Source: Rhizophagus clarus
Lineage: Eukaryota; Glomeromycota; Glomeromycetes; Glomerales; Glomeraceae
DNA length: 64,000 nt
Direction: 5' to 3'
NCBI GenBank assembly: GCA_015698045.1
Contig: BLAL01000276.1
Span: 186,001 to 250,000, forward strand
The notes beneath the pieces are model-generated. The model did no database searches and had not been told where the DNA came from. It saw nothing but the letters and a program-made list of their open reading frames with translations. Positions 33,346 to 44,470 of the stretch are shown here, piece by piece (position 1 is the stretch's first letter; each line of letters opens with the position of its first letter). The translations under genes and the position numbers were made by a program.

Positions 33346-36300
33346 TTGTCAAAAATGTCAAAAGAAACAGACCTTAAAAGGTCAAATTATTATTATATTG
33401 ATTGGATAGAAAAATCTATAGCGGATGATATTCTCAATTATTTCGAATATACAGAATTTAACAATTTAGAACCGATAGGAAGTGGTTCATACGGAAGTGT
33501 CGTTCGTGCTAATTGGAAAAATACTGGAAATTTTTTTGCTTTAAAAATTTTCAAAAATAATGACAACACAATGCTAAAAGAACTTGTTAATGAGGTAATA
33601 ACTAATCTTGGTTACCTTCATACTGTAATTTTTACATACTTGAATTAAAAGCAAGATCTTATTTCAGATAAAACTACAAAAAAAAGTTGATTTTCATGAA
33701 AACATTATACAGTTTTGTGGCATCACGAAAGTAGAAAATGGTAAGTTTAAATTTTTACATGTATTACATTATTGAATGAGCTCCCTTTTTAACAATTTTT
33801 TTATATTCAAAAGTATATTCATTAGTTTTAGAATATGCTGACGATGGTACATTAAAAACTTATTTAAAAGAGCACTTTAGTGAACTTAATTGGACTGACA
33901 AATGTCAGTTAGCATTTCAACTAGCCAATGCAGTGGCATGTTTACATAATTTTAATATTATTCATCGTGATCTGGTAATAATGAATTTACTATTACTATT
34001 TGATTATTTATTATATTTGTTTTAAATATAATTTCTTTATACAATTATAGCATGGAGGTAATATACTTGTACATCAGAAAAAGATTAAGTTGACAGACTT
34101 TGGTTTATCAAAAAAAATTGCTGAAGTATCAAGTAATGCATCAAGAATATTTGGCGTAATACCTTTTGTTGATCCAAAAAAGTTAAATGATCAAGGTTAT
34201 AAATTAAACAAAAAATCTGATGTATATAGCATTGGAGTTTTATTGTGGCAAATTTCAAGTGGCTGCCAACCATTTTCTGATCGTAATTATGACGTAAGTT
34301 TATCCTTGTCCATCGTAAATGGCAAACGAGAAAAAATAATTGATAATACTCCTGAAGGATATAGTAATTTATATACAGGTAAAATATTGAAGTATTTCAG
34401 ATTTATTATAGAATATTTAATAGCTTTTAACTTATTTTGACTAGGATGCTGGAAATATGAGCCAAATGAACGTCCAAATATGCAAGATGTTGTTTCAATC
34501 CTTCATACACTAATATCTCTTAAACATGATAATACAACTATAAAGACTATTAATAAAGAAGAAAATAATCAATCAGAAAAATATGAATCAACTTTTAAAT
34601 CAATAAATACCATAGAATTAAATAATGAATTGATATCTCATACCGAATTAAACATGAGCGTAATGGATACCAAATATAATTTATCAAGTACATCCATTCA
34701 AACAAGGTTGTCAAAAACTTCTTATGAGTCAACATTTGATAAGGTTAACAATATAATTGTTGAAAAGTTAATTAAAGTTATAAATAAAAAGCATGATAAG
34801 GAAAGTATTAATTTTAGAGATATTCAGCAATTTATCAATCAACAAATATTGGAATTAAATCAAAGTTCTGATAACCTCATAAGATGGCTAACTAATCAAG
34901 TTAATCCACAATATATTTATTTACTTGGATTACTTTATTATTATAATATTGATACAGAAGAAGATAGTTCAAAAACATTTGAATTATTTTTAAAAGCATC
35001 TAAAGATAACTATTCATTTGCACAAGTTTATCTTGGAAAATGTTATAATGATGGATATGGAATTGAATGTAATAAAAATTCAGCATTTAATTGGTATCGA
35101 AAATCTGCAGATAATGGTAGTAGTATTGGGCAATTTTACTTAGGAAATTGTTTTGAATTTGGTATTGGAATTGCAAAAGATATTATACAATCAGTATATT
35201 GGTATCAAAAGGCGGCCAAAAATGGAAATACAAACGCGAAACTTCACCTTGCGGATTGTTATAGATTAGGAAAAGGAGTTGAAAGAGATGAAATTAAAGC
35301 GTTTAAATATTATAAAATCTTAGCAGAACAAGAACTTTCTGATGCTCAATATCAACTTGGGAATTGTTATCATAATGGAATTGGAACAAAAGCAGATGAA
35401 ATTCAAGCTAAATGCTGGTATGAAAAAGCAATAAAAAATGGAAACATTCTCGCAAAAGATACTCTTAAAAAATTTTATAATAAAAAAACGAAAATTAAAA
35501 TAAATAATATTAAAGACATTATATTTCAAAAAAGATTAAATTTTAAAGGATTTAAATATTTTATGAATAAGTCATCAAAAAATGATAAAGAAGATATATT
35601 TAATTACATTCAGTTAGTAACGGAAAATAAAAACAAAGTTATGCCATTTGATTTAGTTAATTATTATAAAAAAGATAAAGGTGTAATAAAAAATGGAAGA
35701 GAAGCTTTTGAATCTCATAAACTTTTAGCTGAACAAGGAAACATAAATGCAAAATTTCAACTTGGTTATTGTTATGATGAAGGGATTGGAATTGATATTA
35801 ATAAAGTAAAAGCATTTGAGTTATATAAAGTAGCAGCTGAAAAAGGTAATAATTAGGCACAATATAATTTAAGTATTTTGTATGAATTAGGAGAAGGGGT
35901 TGGTAAAAATGAAGAAAAAGCATTTGAATTAATTAAAAGATTAGCAGAAAAAGGTGATTTAAATGCAATTTATAAACTTGCTTACTACTATAATAAAGGA
36001 ATTGGAACTATAATTGACAAATCAAAAGCATTTGAATTATGTAAAAAGGCAACTGAAAAAGGAGATTGTGATTCACAATTTAATTTAGCCGTATTATATC
36101 AATTTGGGGATGGAGTTAATAAAGATGAGAAGAAAGCATTCAAATTAATAAAAGATTTAGCTGAAAAAGATTATTTAAGAGCTCAATTACAGCTTGGATA
36201 TTATTATAATAATGGAATTGGAACTGAAATTAACAAATTAAAAGTATTTGAATTATACAAAACAGCTGCAGAAAAAGGGAATACTATTGCGCAATTTAAT

Positions 36301-38820
36301 TTAGCTATATTATATGAATCAGGAGAGGGAGCTAATAAAGATGAAAAAAAAGCATTTGAATTAATGAAAACCATAGCTGAAAAAGACGATAATGCTCAAT
36401 TTAAACTCGGATATTATTATTTTAATGGAGTTGGAACTGAAATTAACAAATCAAAAGCATTTGAATTATACAAAGCAGCTGCAGAGAAGGGATATAGTGC
36501 TGCACAATATAATTTAGGTTTATTATATCAATTAGGAGAAGGCGTTGATAAAGATGAAAAGAAAGCATTTGAATTAATGAAAAATTTAGCTGAAAAAGAT
36601 AATGCGGATGCTCAATTTCAACTTGGATATTATTATTTTAATGGAATTGGAACTGAAATTAATAAATTGAAAGCATTTGAATTATACAAATCAGCTGCAG
36701 AGAAAGGAAATAGTGCTGCACAATATGCTTTAGTTTTATTATATGAATTAGGAGAAGACGTTGATAAAGATGAAAAGAAAGCATTTGAATTAATGAAAAA
36801 TTTAGCTGAAAAAGATAATGCGGATGCTCAATTTCAACTTGGATATTATTATTTTAATGGAATTGGAACTGAAATTAATAAATTGAAAGCATTTGAATTA
36901 TACAAATCAGCTGCAGAGAAAGGAAATAGTGCTGCACAATATGCTTTAGTTTTATTATATGAATTAGGAGAAGACGTTGATAAAGATGAAAAGAAAGCAT
37001 TTGAATTAATGAAAAATTTAGCTGAAAAAGATAATGCGGATGCTCAATTTCAACTTGGATATTATTATTTCAATGGAATTGGAACTGAAATTAATAAATT
37101 GAAAGCATTTGAATTATACAAATCAGCTGCAGAGAAAGGAAATAGTGCTGCACAATATGCTTTAGTTTTATTATATGAATTAGGAGAAGACGTTGATAAA
37201 GATGAAAAGAAAGCATTTGAATTAATGAAAAATTTAGCTGAAAAAAATGTTGTAAATGCTCAATTTAAACTCGGATATTATTATGATAAAGGAATTGGAA
37301 CTGAAATTAATAAATTGAAAGCATTTGAATTATACAAAACAGCTGCAGAAAACGGAGAAAATGGAGATATTGCTGCACAATATAATTTAGGTTTATTATA
37401 TGAATTAGGAGAAGGTGTTGATAAAGATGAAAAGAAAGCATTTGAATTAATGAAAAATTTAGCTGGAAAAGATGTTGTAAATGCTCAATTTAAACTCGGA
37501 TATTATTATGATAAAGGAATTGGAACTGAAATTAATAAATTGAAAGCATTTGAATTATACAAAGCAGCTGCAGAGAAAGGAAATAATGCTGCACAATATG
37601 TTTTAGTTTTATTATATGAATTAGGAGAAGACGTTGATATAGATGAGAAGAAAGCATTTGAATTATTGAAAAATTTAGCTGAAAAAGATATTGTAAATGC
37701 TCAATTTAAACTCGGATATTATTATGATAAAGGAATTGGAACTGAAATTAATAAATTGAAAGCATTTGAATTATACAAAACAGCTGCAGAAAATGCAGAA
37801 AATGGAGATATTGCTGCACAATATAATTTAGGTTTATTATATGAATCAGGAGAAGGTGTTGATAAAGATGAAAAGAAAGCATTTGAATTAATGAAAAATT
37901 TAGCTGAAAAAGATGTTGTAAATGCTCAATTTAAACTCGGATATTATTATGATAAAGGAATTGGAACCGAAGTTAATAAATCAAAAGCAGTTGAGTTATA
38001 TACAATGGCAGCCGAGGGAGGAAATAATTATGCACGAAATAACTTAGCAACCATGTATGAAAATGGGGAAGGAACTGAAAAGAATTTAGAAAAAGCCTTT
38101 TATTGGCATTATAAAGCAGCGGAGGATGGATGCAGTACAGCACAATATAATGTAGGTGAATATTATGAATTAGGAAATTTTGTGGATAAAGATGAAGTGA
38201 AAGCATTTGAATATTATGAGAAATCAGCTAAAACTGGAGATATTGATGCAATATTTCAACTTGGATATTGTTATGTGAATGGTATTGGTACTGAAATTAA
38301 TAAAGAAAAAGGATTTGAGATATATAATGAGGCAATCAAAGATAGTAATGTACAAAATTATTTTGGTGAAAAAGGTACGGAAACAATAAATAATTTAAAT
38401 CAAGCCATTTATTGGTATCGTAAGGCTGCAGAGGATGATAATAAATTAGCATTATATAAATTAGGTCAATGTTATGAATTGGGTAAAGGTGTTTGGGAAA
38501 ATAGAGTTAGGGCGTTTGAATTTTACAAAAAATCGGCTAACCAAGGATTTATTGATGCACAGTATAAACTCGGACATAGTTATGAAAAGGGATTTGGGAC
38601 CGATATGAATAAAATAAAGGCATTTGAATTATATCAAATAGCTGCAACAGGAGAAAATGTTGATGCGCAAATAAGTCTTGCATATTTATATGAACATGGT
38701 GAAGGACCTGATAAAAATATAGAAAATGCTATTTATTGGTATAAGAAAGCTATAGAAAATGGATGTTCAAATGTTGAGGAAAATCTAGATATTCTTTTAA
38801 AGCAACAAAATAATTATTGA
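33346..38820 (+). CDS. Protein kinase-Sel1 repeat fusion with one in-frame TAG
   Basis: Exons by GT-AG sites in phase: 33346-33594, 33668-33740, 33814-33974, 34051-34378, 34445-38820 (1728 codons). Kinase: [14 protein letters not shown] lysine, HRDL-HGGN, DFGLS, and DPK in place of APE. HGGN has Gly where the 24140 protein has Asp. A linker and N-terminal SLR block like those of the 1516 gene follow ([15 protein letters not shown]), then the alternating 72-residue super-repeats and the common C-terminus. A TAG at 35854-35856 falls in GNN-stop-AQYN, where paralogous repeats read GNNYAQN with TAT, so one base change explains it. The frame is otherwise open on both sides. It is a new pseudogene, an error, or a truncated kinase of 740 residues. 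Confidence 0.85.
36604..37233 (+). repeat. Three nearly identical 216-bp super-repeat units
   Basis: Units start at 36604, 36820 and 37036; each encodes two SLRs ([20 protein letters not shown] and the following [18 protein letters not shown] type). Units 1 and 2 read as identical. Unit 3 has one silent TTT to TTC change and then diverges at its end. Flanking super-repeats differ at many codons, so the triplication is very recent. Confidence 0.9.
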
Positions 38821-39056
38821 GAACTTAAATTTCTTCGTTAACATATAGTATTTTTAGATTATATAATATATAATTTTAACAATGTACGTATTTATTGCAC
38901 ATTCTTTACATTTTTAAACTGATACTTATAATATTTACATTCGTTTTTTAACATTTCAATCTGTTATGAATTTTTATAAATCAATGTTATTTATTTCAAT
39001 AACATTGAGATGATTATAATTTATTGCACCTTATATGGTCATGACGGAAACCAAGG

Positions 39057-39074
39057 TGTAAAATAACTGGTTTA
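39057..39074 (+). other. Shared 18-bp 3'-flank motif, copy 3
   Basis: Exact TGTAAAATAACTGGTTTA, 236 bp after the stop of the 33346 gene; see 14189-14206. Confidence 0.7.
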
Positions 39075-39495
39075 CGTCACGGGAAGTAGTGCTGTTTTTA
39101 CTGTACTATTGTATATGTTTCACTATTTAAGTAGCTATTTAAGTATAAATAAAATAAAAATAAAAATAAATCCTTTTAGTTAAGCATCATCCGTAAAAAT
39201 GTTAATCATAACGATCAAGGACAATTATTAAGGAACCGTGATATAATCACAAATGGATGTAATAAATTTAAATTTACATATATAATAAAAATTAAAATGC
39301 ATTTAATATGATCAATAACCAAAAATGATAGAAAAAAGGCGCTCGGCGTTTAGTTTATCTATTTTCTAATCATAATTATTAGATAGCGTACGCATAAATT
39401 TTGAAATAAATATATAGTACCCAGAAAATTTCATACAAGTTGCGTTAAATGATTTCTGGTTTTATATCTTATCTAATATAACCTCTTATTTTTTC

Positions 39496-39542
<47 letters not shown>
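39496..39542. repeat. T13-A34 homopolymer palindrome
   Basis: A run of T followed directly by a long run of A. Similar T/A palindromes occur at 17485-17516 and about 63593-63614. Length is unreliable in sequencing. Confidence 0.9.
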
Positions 39543-39549
<7 letters not shown>

Positions 39550-40004
39550 AAGGGTGTCAGTTCTATCGCCATGGCGACTCTTGGCTAACTTCATTACAAT
39601 AATCCGTGAAATAAACACCAATTTGAGATCCGTTAAAAGTCCAAAGTCCAGAAACTCGCGATATTATATTCAAAAAATTCATAATCCTGACAAAATCTTA
39701 ATCCCAAATGTCATAATCCCTAAATTTCATAATTTCAATAACACATAATCCTGACACTCTACTTTTCTTTCTAGCATTTTGACTTCAAGAATTTGAGTTG
39801 TCGGAATAACGTACCGTCGGGATTGTGAGTTTCGGATCTCATATCAAACCACAATTTTAATTTTTTTTTTTTAGAAAATAAGGATGAATTGAACTTAAAA
39901 ATTGTTCATTTTTAGGAACAGCCTTTCTTAGATAAATTTCGACTAAGACTTTTTTTTCTAGAAAAAAATCATTTACCTAAAAAATTAGCGTTTAAAAATA
40001 AAGA

Positions 40005-40160
40005 ACAAAAGAAAGTGATGAAAGAAAAAAGGAATAAAAAGGGATGAAGGAAGAAAAATGAAGAGGAGAGAGAAATGGAAAGAAAAAAGGAGAAGAGAAT
40101 GAAAAAGAAGAGCAAGGATGAATGAAAAAAAAAGAGGAGAAAGGGACGAAAATATATATT
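40005..40160 (+). repeat. Polypurine tract
   Basis: About 155 bp almost entirely of A and G with short ATG interruptions (GAAAGAAAAAAGGAG motifs). The Phe/Ser-rich frames on the minus strand are its translation. Confidence 0.85.
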
Positions 40161-40182
40161 TTTTTTTCATTTGCTACATAAT

Positions 40183-40630
40183 TCTGATTTAAAGAATGAT
40201 ACAAATGCTCCTTTCCTTTCCTTTTTTTAGAAATGTCATCTTGGATATATTTTGACTTGAACCTTATTTTTTTTTGTCTTGACTAGGAATAGTGATGCTT
40301 ACTTTAACGCGTTTTTTTGGGATTAGTTCTGGTTCAGTAACACTACTAAGCTAATACCCCCTTCTTCTCTTTTATGAACATTGTAGATATATTTCGGCTT
40401 GGATCAACGCGATGTATTTTTGCGTCTTTCTTTTGTTTTAATTCTGATTTTGAAACAATACTAATGTTCCTTTTTCTAGTGGGCATTAGAAGAACTTTCG
40501 AGCATGGATTTTAGATTGTATTTTAAATGGAGATAAGATATGTTATTTTCCCTTTGTTTTTTGTGCTATTCTAACTTTGATTTGAAACACTATTAACGTT
40601 CCTTCCTTCATTTTTAACACACACTAGGAA
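40183..40630 (+). repeat. Degenerate tandem repeat, units of about 110-150 bp
   Basis: Phrases such as TTCTGATTTTGAAACAATAC and ACTAATGTTCCTT recur near 40183, 40329, 40441 and 40568, each followed by a T/C-rich stretch and a TTGGAT or ACTAGGAATAG phrase. No coding content. Confidence 0.5.
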
Positions 40631-42124
40631 TAGACTTCTTGAAGGCTTTGGTTCCATTCTTGAACATAGGTTAAAGATAAAGGCGAAAGCAATGAAAATA
40701 ATGAAATAAAGGAATAAAAACCGCCAACAAGAAAAGAATGAGAAATGATTAATAATTTTAATAACAGAAAAAAGTAATAAAATGAGAAGTCTTCCTCAGT
40801 TTATCAAACTATTTCAAATCTAAAAAAGCAAAAAAAAAAGAATAAAGCAAAATGAAGAGAAACACGTAAAATAATATAAAAAAAAATGAGACCCCAACTT
40901 AAAACATTTCGAGAAAAGCCATTTTCAAATTATTTAAAAGAAAATATTATACGCGTCTAAAAAAAAAATTTATTTGATAAATAAATAAATGACAATAAGC
41001 GATCACACCGGTTAGCAAACAAAATATTGTATATAAGGGGGTCATTATAGCGAGGCGACCAGGAATCCAGGATCGCTAGTTACTTCTTTCCTACAGATAA
41101 AATATTTTTAACCAGTTTTTCCCTAAAACTGGATTCGATTTACGTCTTTGATTACAATAAAAGAATGTCATATTTAAGTGTAGAAATAATGAAATATGTG
41201 TATAAAATAATCACAGGCTAGAAATGAAGGAATGATATATATATAAGGCCGACAGGATGATGCTCAATTTTCTAAAATACCTAATTGTCCGGTTTTCCTG
41301 CCTCATTTTGATACTACCAGAATTACAAATTTGTAAATCACGTGAGATACTTTACTTGCTAATTTGGCCAGAATTATTAAATCACATGATGCCTCTACTC
41401 AATTCAAAATACCGCCCAAATATCACGTGATAGCAGAATTTAGTACGCGAATGATTATTAAATAATTAGATCACTAACAAGTAAAAAAATTGAATAAAAA
41501 ATTTTATTTATACAGTACTTATTTCAAAATTATTAAATTGTTCTTAATAAATAGTGAGTAAATTGATCCGTAATTTAACATCATCAAGTTATTACTGTAC
41601 TGAGCCCGATCTTTTAATAAATATTGGCGTCATCTGAATACCAACAACGTCATTGATCAGAAGGGAAAGTGAGAAAGAGGTGATGAACAGGAAAAGAATG
41701 TGTAATGATCGAAGGCAAGGGAAGGAAAAAGGCAAAAGATGAGAAGAAAGGGAAGGGTGAAGCGACAATGACTATATATTTTATAAAGATGAAGAAGCCA
41801 CCTTTGGTAGTGCTCGTATACGGAATACTTGGAAAAGTTGCATACTTGATCAGTGTGTACGAACGTTCAGCGATACACTTGATCCAAATTAACCTGCCGT
41901 CTTCGAGTTGGTATTCCCCTTTTTGCTTGGAATCGGAGACGTACACGACCAACTATATCATAATGGTCGTATCATTTAAAGAATTAAGAACAGTAGACAC
42001 TTAATAACAAATATAATTGCCTTTAGGCAATCGACATCATCATGTTAATAATAATAAACGTAAAAAAAAAAAAATGAATCTAGTTTATTAAATAAATTAT
42101 ATTAAAGACACTTTAATAATAACA
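40631..42124. other. Intergenic; one doubtful small ORF
   Basis: Mostly AT-rich. A 99-codon plus-strand frame (41705-42004) begins MIEGKGRKKAKDEKKGKGEA and contains KPPLVVLVYGILGKV. The DNA here is less AT-rich than its surroundings, but the opposite strand is open too and neither product is recognised. The CACGTG-type cluster at 41337-41430 is listed separately. Confidence 0.4.
41337..41430. promoter_or_regulatory. Cluster of three TCACRTGA palindromes
   Basis: ATCACGTGA, ATCACATGA and ATCACGTGA occur within about 95 bp. TCACGTGA is the site of Cbf1-like bHLH factors in fungi. No target gene is obvious; the nearest candidate is the doubtful ORF at 41705, so the role is inferred. Confidence 0.35.
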
Positions 42125-44470
42125 TTATTGAATATTACTTCTAAATCTAATTCTTTTTATCAAATCATCATCACCAAATTCCACATCATTACAACAAATA
42201 TGTAAACATTGTACACCATCAACCTTTAATTCAAATGAATCTTTCCTTCTTATAATACCTTCACATAACATAACTTTTTTTATACCTCCAACCTTTTTAG
42301 CATATTTTTCAAGAATTTTTAAATAATTTTCATTAATAGAATGACACATTGGAAATTTTAATAATTTAATAGGTATATCACAAGAATTAAAAAACCAATC
42401 AAACATTTCTATCCATAATTCATGATCACTATTACCACCTCCAATACCACCACCTATACAAATTGATAATTCATCTAAAGAATTCCGATTTTCACTTAAA
42501 GATTTACCAAATCTTTTCCAAAACAATTCATTATCACTTAATTCACCTTCTACTGATATAATAATTTTTTCCAATGATTTACAGGTTCGTAACATTTCTA
42601 AAAATTCATCAACTATATTAACTAATACACAAAATTCCACCACCTTCAAATTTTTACATTTCATCATTTCTTCCAAGACGATACCACCTACATCATAAAT
42701 CTTTCTTATAAACCATTTCAATTTTCTTCCAAATCTAATTTCTTCAAGAACTTTATTACTATTCTTAATAAGAATTGATAAAGAATTATGTGATGAAGTA
42801 GAATAAATATTTTTTCCTGAACAATTCCTAAAAGTGAATTTTTTTAAGGACGTAAATTTTGAATTACGTAATTGAAGTAAAGTATCACTAGTAAGATTTA
42901 CACAATCTTCGAATACAAGTTCTTGTAAATTATGACAAAAAATTACCTCATTCATTAAAGATTTTCTTTGAATTAAATTATTGTTATTATTATTGTCAGA
43001 ATTTTCATCACCACCATCAACGACGACACCAACATCACCAATACCACCAACAACACCACCTGATAATAAATAATTATTATTAAATACTATACCATAAAAT
43101 TCCAAACAAGATAATTTTTTTAAAATATTATATTGAGATAATTTAAAAAATATATCATGTAATTCATAATACCTTCCAATAATGCATAATTTTTTTAAAT
43201 TTTTTTGTGACGATAAAAAATTCACTATCTTATTTGAAGAAATATTATAACATTTATTATTTAAATTAAAATTATAAGGTAAATTAAAATCCATTATGAA
43301 ATTTTTAATAGATGATAATCTTAAATTATTTTGTAATAATTTTAATATTTCATCAAATTTAATTCCACCACAAATTAATGTACGTATATTATCATTATCT
43401 TCATCATCGTTATGATCATTATTATTATTATTCAAGGTTTGTTCATTAAATATATCAAATAAATCTTGATCAATACCGTTAAAACAATTCATCTCATATT
43501 TTTTAAAATCATTAATAAAATTCGTATTTAATGATAATTCTATTAAATTTTTACGTTGATTTAAAAATTTTTTAAATAATTCCATGACTATCGTTCTCTT
43601 CGTTATGATACTATACGGATTATACGTATATAATGATTTCTTGACGTAATTATTGTTGTTGTTGATGTTGTAATTGTAATTGTAATTATAACCATAATAG
43701 TTGTTGTTTTTGGTGTTGTCCAAGGAGACGAGATTTTTTCTTGTATGGATAGTATTATGAGAAAATGAATTCAAGTAAATCGAAGTAAAATTAAATAGAT
43801 CATCATATCTTAAATATCTCAAATACGATGAATAATCCAATAATAATGAAGAAGAGGTAGAAGAAGAAGAAGAAGAAGAAGAAGAAGAAGAAGAATGTTC
43901 ATTTTGATCCTGATATTCATTTTTAATCTCATCATGATATTCCTGATAATTATTATAAATAAAAAAAATCCCTTTCCCATTTAATCTTTTCTCGATCTCT
44001 TTAAAATCATTCTCATGACAATTTTTTAAACATTTAATATATAAATCTATTAATTTTACTATCCTATTCTCTATAGTATTATTATCAATATTATAAACAT
44101 TTAAACGTTTTTTTGAATGATTGATATTTGGAATTATAATTAATTTTCTTAAATTATTATTATGATTATAATTATTATAATTATTATTATTATTACAATT
44201 GTTCATTTGTGATGATGATGCATTTAATGTATTTGATTGTAATAATAAGTTAAATGGATTTGAATATAAGATTTCTATTACATTGATACACCAAAATTTA
44301 TTTACTAATAAACAATTATATAAAGATACATAATCTTTATTTAAATATGATAATATTTGTAAAAGAATTTCCGTAGGGATTGGTACTGATTTATTGTTAT
44401 TATTATTCAGGTTGACGGAGTTGTTTGAATGTTTGGTAAAGGGAGTGTCGTCTTTGCTATTAATGCTCAT
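42125..44470 (-). CDS. F-box protein with leucine-rich-repeat-like C-terminus (781 aa)
   Basis: The F-box lies at about residues 31-75 (PIPTEILLQILSYLNKDY, then LLVNKFWC), the motif that binds Skp1 and recruits substrates to SCF ubiquitin ligases. The rest holds LRR-like strands (NLQELVFEDCVNLTS; NLKVVEFCVLV), as expected of a substrate-binding F-box/LRR protein. Long Asn runs and a Ser run of about 12 (coded by a TCT/TCA-type microsatellite, plus strand 43858-43894) interrupt the domains. The start is the first ATG; a 24-bp A-run lies 60 bp upstream. The next gene on the same strand (45405-47177) is a distant paralogue. The substrate is unknown. Confidence 0.85.
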   Translation of the reverse strand: MSINSKDDTPFTKHSNNSVNLNNNNNKSVPIPTEILLQILSYLNKDYVSLYNCLLVNKFWCINVIEILYSNPFNLLLQSNTLNASSSQMNNCNNNNNYNNYNHNNNLRKLIIIPNINHSKKRLNVYNIDNNTIENRIVKLIDLYIKCLKNCHENDFKEIEKRLNGKGIFFIYNNYQEYHDEIKNEYQDQNEHSSSSSSSSSSSSTSSSLLLDYSSYLRYLRYDDLFNFTSIYLNSFSHNTIHTRKNLVSLDNTKNNNYYGYNYNYNYNINNNNNYVKKSLYTYNPYSIITKRTIVMELFKKFLNQRKNLIELSLNTNFINDFKKYEMNCFNGIDQDLFDIFNEQTLNNNNNDHNDDEDNDNIRTLICGGIKFDEILKLLQNNLRLSSIKNFIMDFNLPYNFNLNNKCYNISSNKIVNFLSSQKNLKKLCIIGRYYELHDIFFKLSQYNILKKLSCLEFYGIVFNNNYLLSGGVVGGIGDVGVVVDGGDENSDNNNNNNLIQRKSLMNEVIFCHNLQELVFEDCVNLTSDTLLQLRNSKFTSLKKFTFRNCSGKNIYSTSSHNSLSILIKNSNKVLEEIRFGRKLKWFIRKIYDVGGIVLEEMMKCKNLKVVEFCVLVNIVDEFLEMLRTCKSLEKIIISVEGELSDNELFWKRFGKSLSENRNSLDELSICIGGGIGGGNSDHELWIEMFDWFFNSCDIPIKLLKFPMCHSINENYLKILEKYAKKVGGIKKVMLCEGIIRRKDSFELKVDGVQCLHICCNDVEFGDDDLIKRIRFRSNIQ
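43858..43894. repeat. GAA trinucleotide microsatellite in coding sequence
   Basis: About eleven GAA units on the plus strand encode the poly-Ser run of the F-box gene on the minus strand. Length changes would keep the frame. Confidence 0.85.

Larger units (their letters stand above)
38821..40004. other. Intergenic: SLR-gene 3' flank, homopolymers
   Basis: It contains the shared 3' motif (39057-39074), a 13-T/34-A palindrome (39496-39542) and, at 39640-39760, repeated CATAATCC-TGAC phrases. No gene is supported. Confidence 0.5.

Noticed and set aside
35878-38820. Separate SLR-only gene starting just after the in-frame TAG
   Set aside because: The first codon there is TTG, the frame is continuous with the upstream exon and there is no promoter-like sequence; one gene with a stop is the simpler reading.
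41650-41952. Minus-strand frame opposite the 41705 ORF
   Set aside because: It would need a non-ATG start and ends in low-complexity Pro/Phe/Ser; neither strand gives a recognisable protein.
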